A DNA stretch of 33,018 nucleotides from JAWWPY01 sp964412845. GTDB lineage: Bacteria > Actinomycetota > Actinomycetes > Streptosporangiales > Streptosporangiaceae. The first letter of the stretch is position 1. Every line of letters starts with the position of its first letter. Shown here one piece after another: positions 29,306 through 33,018 of the stretch. The position numbers and the translations under genes were made by a program. Location of the stretch: assembly GCA_964412845.1 (NCBI GenBank), contig CAYPQM010000073.1:1-33018 (forward strand), given 5' to 3'. Under the pieces are notes generated by a model, which saw nothing but the letters and a program-made list of their open reading frames with translations, was not told the origin of the DNA and did not search any database.

Positions 29306-30955
29306 CTAGCGCTGCTCGGCGGGCAGCGGCTCGGCGGCCAGGTCGGGGTCCACCGGCTCCAGCGGCGCCCGGCCGGAGATGAGGTCCGCGGCCCGCTCCG
29401 CGATCGCGATGGTCGGCGCGTTGGTGTTGCCCCTGGGGACCACGGGCATGACCGAGGCGTCCACCACCCGCAGCCCCTCGATGCCCCGGACCCGGAGTTC
29501 CGGGTCCAGCACGCTGGTCAATTTACTTGCCGCCAAACGGGAGTCCCCACCCATCGCGCAGGTCCCGACGGGGTGGTACAGCGTGCCGAGGTCGCGCCGG
29601 ATGAACTCACGCAGGTCCGTGTCCGAGCGCACGCCAGGACCGGGTGCCAGTTCCACGGTGCAGAGCTTGGCCATCGCGGCCGCGGCGGCGAATTCCCGGG
29701 CCATCCGCACCCCGCTGAGCAGCGGGTCAATGTCGGCGCTGTCTGACAGGTAGGCCGGGTCGATGGCCGGCTTGTGCCGGGGATCGTCGCTGCGCAGCCG
29801 CACATAGCCGCGGCTGCCCACGGACACCAGCGTGACGAGCACTGACACGGCCCTGGTCGCCGGGTCGCCGAGGCCGCCCTGGGTGAACGGGGTCGGCAGG
29901 ACGTGCCACTGGAGGTCGGGCGCCTGAAGCGACGGCATGGACCGGCTGAACCCGCCTGCCTCGGCCACATTCGACGTCAGCGGGCCGGAGTGCAGGTACC
30001 GCCAGCGGGCCAGGTTGGCCGGGCCGGCCGCTTCCCACAGGCCCGCGCTGCGCGGGGTGTGCCACATGGTCGTGACGACCGGGTGGTCGGACAGGTTCGC
30101 GCCGACCCCGGGACTGTCGGCATGCACCCGGATGCCGTGGGCGATCAGGTGGTCGGCCGGGCCGATACCGGACAGCATCAGCAGTTGCGGGCTGCCGATC
30201 GCGCCGGCCGAGAGGATGACCTCGCTTTCGACGCGGGCTTCCTCCTCCTCGCCGCGCAGCAGGTAGCGGACCCCGACGGCCCGGTCGGCCTCAATGATGA
30301 TCCCGGTCACCCGGGCATCGGTCTGCACCGTCAGGTTGGGCCGCGACATCGCCGGGTGCAGGTAGGCGTCCGCCGCTGACCAGCGCCGTCCGTCGCGCTG
30401 GGTGACCTGGTAGAAGCCGCTGCCGTCCTGCGCGGGCCCATTGAAGTCATCGTTCGCGGGCAGCCCGCACTCCTGGGACGCGGCCACGAACGCCTTGGTC
30501 AGCGGCGACTTGTGCTTGAGATCCTGGACGCTCAGCGGGCCGCCGGTCCCGTGGTACGCGGACGCGCCGCGGGAGTTGTCCTCGGCCCGCAGGAAGTAGG
30601 GCAGCAGGTCGCAGTAGCCCCATCCCGAGCAGCCGTACTCATCCCGCCAGGTGTCGTAGTCGTGGCGGCTGCCCCGGATATAGATCATCGCGTTGATCGA
30701 CGACGATCCGCCGAGGGTGCGCCCCCGGGGCCAGTAGATGGACCGGCCGTCGGCACGCATCTGGGGGACCGTGTGGAAATCCCAGTCGTAGGCGCTCTGG
30801 AACAGCAGGTTCAGCGCCGCCGGGATGTGTATCTCGTCCGCGTCGTCGGGCGGGCCTGCCTCAAGGAGCAGGACGCGCACCGACGGATTCTCCGTGAGGC
30901 GCGAGGCCAGAACGCATCCGGCGCTACCTGCACCGATGATGACATAGTCGTACAC
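29306..30955 (-). CDS. GMC-family FAD-dependent oxidoreductase (choline dehydrogenase-like)
   Basis: 549-residue flavoprotein oxidising an alcohol. The FAD dinucleotide motif GAGSAGC is at 8-14 (VYDYVIIGAGSAGCVLASRL). The GMC signatures are GRTLGGSSSINAMIYIRG and SAGAIGSPQLLMLSGIGP. The catalytic His is in LYHPVGTCAMG, and the C-terminal VVDASVMPVVPRGNTNAPTIAIAERAAD carries the active Asn. GTG 30955 is chosen because GAGGG lies 5 nt upstream and family members begin right before the FAD motif; the frame is open to 31183 but that part covers a terminator hairpin. Substrate uncertain: choline or another primary alcohol. Confidence 0.94.
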   Translation of the reverse strand: MYDYVIIGAGSAGCVLASRLTENPSVRVLLLEAGPPDDADEIHIPAALNLLFQSAYDWDFHTVPQMRADGRSIYWPRGRTLGGSSSINAMIYIRGSRHDYDTWRDEYGCSGWGYCDLLPYFLRAEDNSRGASAYHGTGGPLSVQDLKHKSPLTKAFVAASQECGLPANDDFNGPAQDGSGFYQVTQRDGRRWSAADAYLHPAMSRPNLTVQTDARVTGIIIEADRAVGVRYLLRGEEEEARVESEVILSAGAIGSPQLLMLSGIGPADHLIAHGIRVHADSPGVGANLSDHPVVTTMWHTPRSAGLWEAAGPANLARWRYLHSGPLTSNVAEAGGFSRSMPSLQAPDLQWHVLPTPFTQGGLGDPATRAVSVLVTLVSVGSRGYVRLRSDDPRHKPAIDPAYLSDSADIDPLLSGVRMAREFAAAAAMAKLCTVELAPGPGVRSDTDLREFIRRDLGTLYHPVGTCAMGGDSRLAASKLTSVLDPELRVRGIEGLRVVDASVMPVVPRGNTNAPTIAIAERAADLISGRAPLEPVDPDLAAEPLPAEQR

Positions 30956-31059
30956 GGCACCCTCACGGCCACAGTTTCCGGGACTATGCGACACCCTACT
31001 CGCGCGTAGCTGGGGGGTCATGCCATTGCCTGGTGCCAGCGCAGCCCTGCGCTCATTGA

Positions 31060-31266
31060 AGCCCGGCAGAAAGTAAAGCGCGCTCCCGGCGAAAACGCCG
31101 GGAGCGCGCTCCTCCCCTGTGGTCGCCGCCGTGTGCGCTGGCGGGCCCCCGAGAACCGCCTGGCTCCGTGATGCGGTGACCATGCAGGCTCAGAGCTGAT
31201 GGCTCCTGCCTGCAATTACCCTTCGTGTTCATACGATGCCACACTGTTGCCATTTTGGGAATACCC
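31060..31266 (-). ncRNA. Candidate structured small RNA or leader ending in an intrinsic terminator
   Basis: Read leftward, the segment holds TGCAGGC...GCCTGCA (31189-31220) enclosing GAGC/GCTC, TGGTC...GACCA bracketing a GGCGG/CCGCC hairpin, and finally a 15-bp perfect stem with a TTTT loop followed by TTTACTTTCT. TACCCT (31278 to 31273) could be its -10 box, giving a transcript of about 200 nt; the 5' end is not fixed. It matches no riboswitch I can recall. It could be an independent RNA or an attenuating leader of the GMC gene. Confidence 0.5.
31064..31110 (-). terminator. Strong leftward intrinsic terminator
   Basis: AGCGCGCTCCCGGCG (31077-31091) and its exact complement (31096-31110) with an AAAA loop on the plus strand. 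On the minus strand the stem is followed by TTTACTTTCT, so termination is for leftward transcripts that start upstream of the GMC gene. Confidence 0.85.
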
Positions 31267-31280
31267 CAGCTCAGGGTATT
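31260..31280. promoter_or_regulatory. 7-bp inverted repeat in the divergent promoter region
   Basis: AATACCC (31260-31266) and GGGTATT (31274-31280) are exact complements with a 7-nt spacer, located 64-84 nt before the adenosyltransferase start. It may be an operator. Confidence 0.5.
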
Positions 31281-31330
31281 GATCAGCGGACCGGTTTAGC
31301 CCTGTACCGGGGCCCAGATACATAGCCCGC

Positions 31331-31346
31331 TACGGTGGATCACATG
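31331..31346 (+). promoter_or_regulatory. -10 box TACGGT and leaderless ATG of the adenosyltransferase gene
   Basis: TACGGT (31331-31336) fits TANNNT and ends 7 nt before ATG 31344. There is no purine-rich ribosome site, so the message is probably leaderless. Confidence 0.5.
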
Positions 31347-31940
31347 GCCCGCGACCGCAGAGACCAGCCCGTCGTGCTGTCCCGCATCTACACCCGCACC
31401 GGTGACGACGGCACGACAGCGCTGGGCGACATGAGCAGGGTGCCCAAAACCGACCCCCGGCTGGCCGCCTACGCGGACACCGACGAGGCCAATTGCGCGA
31501 TCGGGACGGCGATCGCGCTGGGAAATCTGTCCAGCGACATGGTGGCGCTGCTGTCCAGAATCCAGAATGAGCTTTTCGATCTGGGTGCCGACCTGTGCAA
31601 TCCGGTGACGGAGCATCCGCCCTACCCTGCGTTGCGGATAACCGGGGAGTACATCACCACCCTGGAAAAAGCCTGCGATACACATAACGAGGGCCTTCCG
31701 GCGCTCCGCAGTTTCATCCTGCCGGGTGGCAGCCCTGGGGCCGCGCTGCTGCACGTGGCGCGGACCATCGTCCGGCGGGCCGAGCGCACCTGCTGGGCGG
31801 CGCTGGACGCGGGCGGCGAGTCGGTCAACCCGCTCACCGCGCAGTACCTCAACCGGCTCTCGGACCTGCTGTTCATCCTCGCCCGCCGGGCTAATGAGGC
31901 CAGCGGCGACGTGCTGTGGAAGCCCGGCGGGGAACGTTAG
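31344..31940 (+). CDS. PduO-type ATP:cob(I)alamin adenosyltransferase
   Basis: Transfers the adenosyl group of ATP to cob(I)alamin, making coenzyme B12. The 198 residues have the PduO/MMAB N-terminal ATP loop TRTGDDGTTALGDMSRVPKTDPRLAAYADTDEANCAIG, the RIQNELFDLGADLCNP helix, the RRAERTCW motif and the closing LNRLSDLLFILARRAN. The active enzyme is a trimer. ATG 31344 is preferred over 31335 because of the -10 box 7 nt upstream. The B12-dependent mutase and MeaB elsewhere in the window are natural users of its product. It converges on the DUF2550 gene with 16 bp between them. Confidence 0.95.
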   Translation: MARDRRDQPVVLSRIYTRTGDDGTTALGDMSRVPKTDPRLAAYADTDEANCAIGTAIALGNLSSDMVALLSRIQNELFDLGADLCNPVTEHPPYPALRITGEYITTLEKACDTHNEGLPALRSFILPGGSPGAALLHVARTIVRRAERTCWAALDAGGESVNPLTAQYLNRLSDLLFILARRANEASGDVLWKPGGER

Positions 31941-31956
31941 GGCGCCTGGCCGACAG

Positions 31957-32403
31957 TTAGCCGGTCTGCCCCAGGTAGGAGCCCGGCGGGGCGGCCTCCA
32001 GCCAGGCGAGGAAACCGGTAAGCGCGGACTCCCCCATGGCGAGTTCCACCGTGTCGGCCGCCTCCCCCGCGCGGCATTCCACCACGACGGCCCCCTCCCC
32101 CAGGCTCGCGGCCTCCACCGGATCAGACTTGCGCCGGGAGACGACGTTCAGGGTGCGCCGCTCGAACACCTCATCCGGGGTCAGCAAGACACCAAACACG
32201 TGGTACCAGCGCAGTTCATCCTGCTGGTAGGCGGCCACGCCGAGCCGCCAGCCCCCTTCGGGCAGGCGCAGCCCGCACTCCACGGTGCCGCCGCCGCGGT
32301 CAAGCAGGATCCTGCGCACCGTGATGCCGGCCGCGAGGAGCAGGGCAAGGATGAGGAAGCCAGCGAAAAGCCAGGCCGCATCGAATGCCAGCGCTCCGCT
32401 CAC
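31957..32403 (-). CDS. DUF2550 membrane protein
   Basis: 148 residues of unknown function. One N-terminal helix (AWLFAGFLILALLLAAGITV) anchors a beta-rich domain (GTVECGLRLPEGGWRLGVAAYQQDELRWYHVFGVLLTPDEVFERRTLNVVSRR) facing the cytoplasm or outside. The GTG start 32403 follows GGAGGCCCGGAG. Genes of this family routinely follow atpC in actinobacteria, as here (25 bp gap), so it belongs to the end of the ATP synthase operon. Confidence 0.92.
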   Translation of the reverse strand: MSGALAFDAAWLFAGFLILALLLAAGITVRRILLDRGGGTVECGLRLPEGGWRLGVAAYQQDELRWYHVFGVLLTPDEVFERRTLNVVSRRKSDPVEAASLGEGAVVVECRAGEAADTVELAMGESALTGFLAWLEAAPPGSYLGQTG

Positions 32404-32428
32404 CTCCGGGCCTCCGCGCTGGCCCTAA

Positions 32429-32845
32429 TCAGGACCGCTCGCCCGCGGCCCGGAGCAGCGCCCGGGAGTACTTCACCTCGGTCGGCTCCGGATCTCCCGG
32501 AGCAAGGGGGCCGGCCGCTTCCAGCGCCGCGTCGAGTTGCGCCTGCGCGGCGGCGCGGTCCACCCTCGCGCCGATCTCAGCCTGACCGGACAGGATCGAT
32601 ACCCGGTCATCAGCAACGGCGAGGAACCCGCTGCTGACCGCGACCATCACTTCGCTGCTCTGCGCGGCGTCGGCGGCCTCCGGGTCAAGGATCCGCACCA
32701 CGCTGCCCTCAGCCAGGATGCCGAGCACCGGCGGGTGACCACCGAGCAGGCCCACGTCGCCATCGAGGGTCTTGGCGATCACCATCCGGGCGTTCCCCGA
32801 CCAGATCTCACCGTCGGGCACGACCAGCCGCACGCTCAAGGTCAC
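32429..32845 (-). CDS. atpC: F1F0 ATP synthase epsilon subunit
   Basis: Central-stalk regulatory subunit that couples rotation and limits ATP hydrolysis. 138 residues: the N-terminal beta-sandwich LSVRLVVPDGEIWSGNARMVIAKTLDGDVGLLGGHPPVLGILAEGSVVRI and MVAVSSGFLAVADDRVSILSGQAE are characteristic. The C-terminal helical part (VDRAAAQAQLDAALEAAG...) is shorter than the two long helices of E. coli. GTG 32845 is the start. It lies 46 bp after atpD on the same strand. Confidence 0.95.
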   Translation of the reverse strand: MTLSVRLVVPDGEIWSGNARMVIAKTLDGDVGLLGGHPPVLGILAEGSVVRILDPEAADAAQSSEVMVAVSSGFLAVADDRVSILSGQAEIGARVDRAAAQAQLDAALEAAGPLAPGDPEPTEVKYSRALLRAAGERS

Positions 32846-32891
32846 CGCGGCACCCCGTTACCTGGTACCCGGCGCATGAGGGATTGCTCGC

Positions 32892-33018
32892 TCACTTCTT
32901 CTCCAGCTCCGCGGCCTTGCGCTCTACGTCCTCGACCCCGCCGCACATGAAGAACGCCTGCTCCGGAACCTGGTCGTACTTGCCCTCGCAGATCGCCTTG
33001 AACGAGGAGATCGTCTCG
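32892..33018 (-). CDS. atpD: F1F0 ATP synthase beta subunit, C-terminal end (5' part outside window)
   Basis: Last 42 residues of the catalytic beta subunit: ETISSFKAICEGKYDQVPEQ, then AFFMCGGVEDVERKAAELEKK and TGA. The P-E-Q-A-F-F-M-C-G-G segment is the standard beta-subunit C-terminus. The gene continues beyond the window edge. With atpC and DUF2550 it shows that this end of the window is a core housekeeping operon. Confidence 0.95.
   Translation of the reverse strand, partial: ETISSFKAICEGKYDQVPEQAFFMCGGVEDVERKAAELEKK

Larger units (their letters stand above)
30956..31343. other. Divergent intergenic region with RNA-like hairpins
   Basis: 388 bases between the GMC gene (leftward) and the cobalamin adenosyltransferase gene (rightward). 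It contains the 110-nt upstream region of the GMC gene, a strong intrinsic terminator facing left, several paired segments, an inverted repeat (31260-31280) and the adenosyltransferase promoter. A frame on the minus strand (31053-31253) runs through the terminator stem and is not credible as a gene. Confidence 0.6.

Noticed and set aside
31053..31253. 66-codon minus-strand frame near the GMC gene
   Set aside because: It reads through a perfect 15-bp terminator stem and has no family resemblance; the region is better explained as RNA.
31064..31343. Cobalamin riboswitch near the adenosyltransferase gene
   Set aside because: No B12-box-like sequence on either strand, and the terminator faces away from the adenosyltransferase gene, which appears to be leaderless.

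Overview
This is a 33 kb window from a very GC-rich actinobacterial chromosome, most likely a filamentous actinomycete related to the Streptosporangiales or Streptomycetales; the sequence does not give a genus. The grounds are pervasive G/C third positions, many GTG and TTG starts, a NucS-type mismatch endonuclease, a DivIVA-domain coiled-coil protein, an ECF42/DGPF pair and the atpD-atpC-DUF2550 order. Two runs of exactly 100 N (3463-3562 and 10040-10139) are scaffold gaps, and each is flanked by copies of a short tandem repeat.

Layout. 1-2502: malic enzyme (cut by the window edge), a MarR regulator and a thioredoxin-TPR protein. 2585-3352: a VapBC-like toxin-antitoxin module behind a perfect palindrome. 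3624-5417: a coenzyme-B12 acyl-CoA mutase large subunit whose two substrate-selecting residues are those of isobutyryl-CoA mutase. 5783-7665: an ECF sigma factor with a frameshift, overlapping a membrane-anchored protein with Asp-box repeats. 7728-9069: a MarR regulator divergent from an ABC-ATPase-like protein that has lost its catalytic motifs. 9114-11152: a DUF2127 membrane protein running into gap 2, and the MeaB GTPase. 11155-12345: thiolase, in an operon with meaB. 12842-14278: DivIVA-like coiled-coil protein with a strong terminator. 14375-16517: leftward cluster of SDR, alpha/beta hydrolase, zinc-ribbon protein and a possible small protein. 16628-18417: ECF42 sigma factor and DGPF protein. 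18666-21439: M16 peptidase pair. 21500-23843: TetR regulator and DHA2-type MFS exporter. 23936-24595: NucS. 25239-26174: CbiX-like protein. 26204-27623: split RibD-type reductase and deaminase. 27751-30955: aldehyde dehydrogenase convergent with a GMC oxidoreductase. 31060-31280: a probable structured non-coding RNA. 31344-33018: PduO-type cobalamin adenosyltransferase, DUF2550, atpC and the end of atpD.

How the parts connect. The mutase needs adenosylcobalamin. The PduO-type enzyme makes that cofactor, MeaB protects the mutase, and thiolase handles short acyl-CoAs, so four genes fit one short-chain acyl-CoA theme although they are not one operon. Regulatory DNA is unusually readable. Several genes have a TANNNT -10 box about 6-8 nt before the start codon, as expected for leaderless mRNA, and several promoters carry perfect palindromes. 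Short GC-rich minisatellites of 15-18 bp recur at gene ends and inside gene termini.

The least explained items are the frameshifted sigma / Asp-box sensor pair, the degenerate ABC-like protein, the dual-frame minisatellite between the two RibD-type genes, the triple 15-bp-phased TetR operator, and the terminator-ended RNA beside the GMC gene. No CRISPR array, insertion sequence, tRNA or rRNA was seen.
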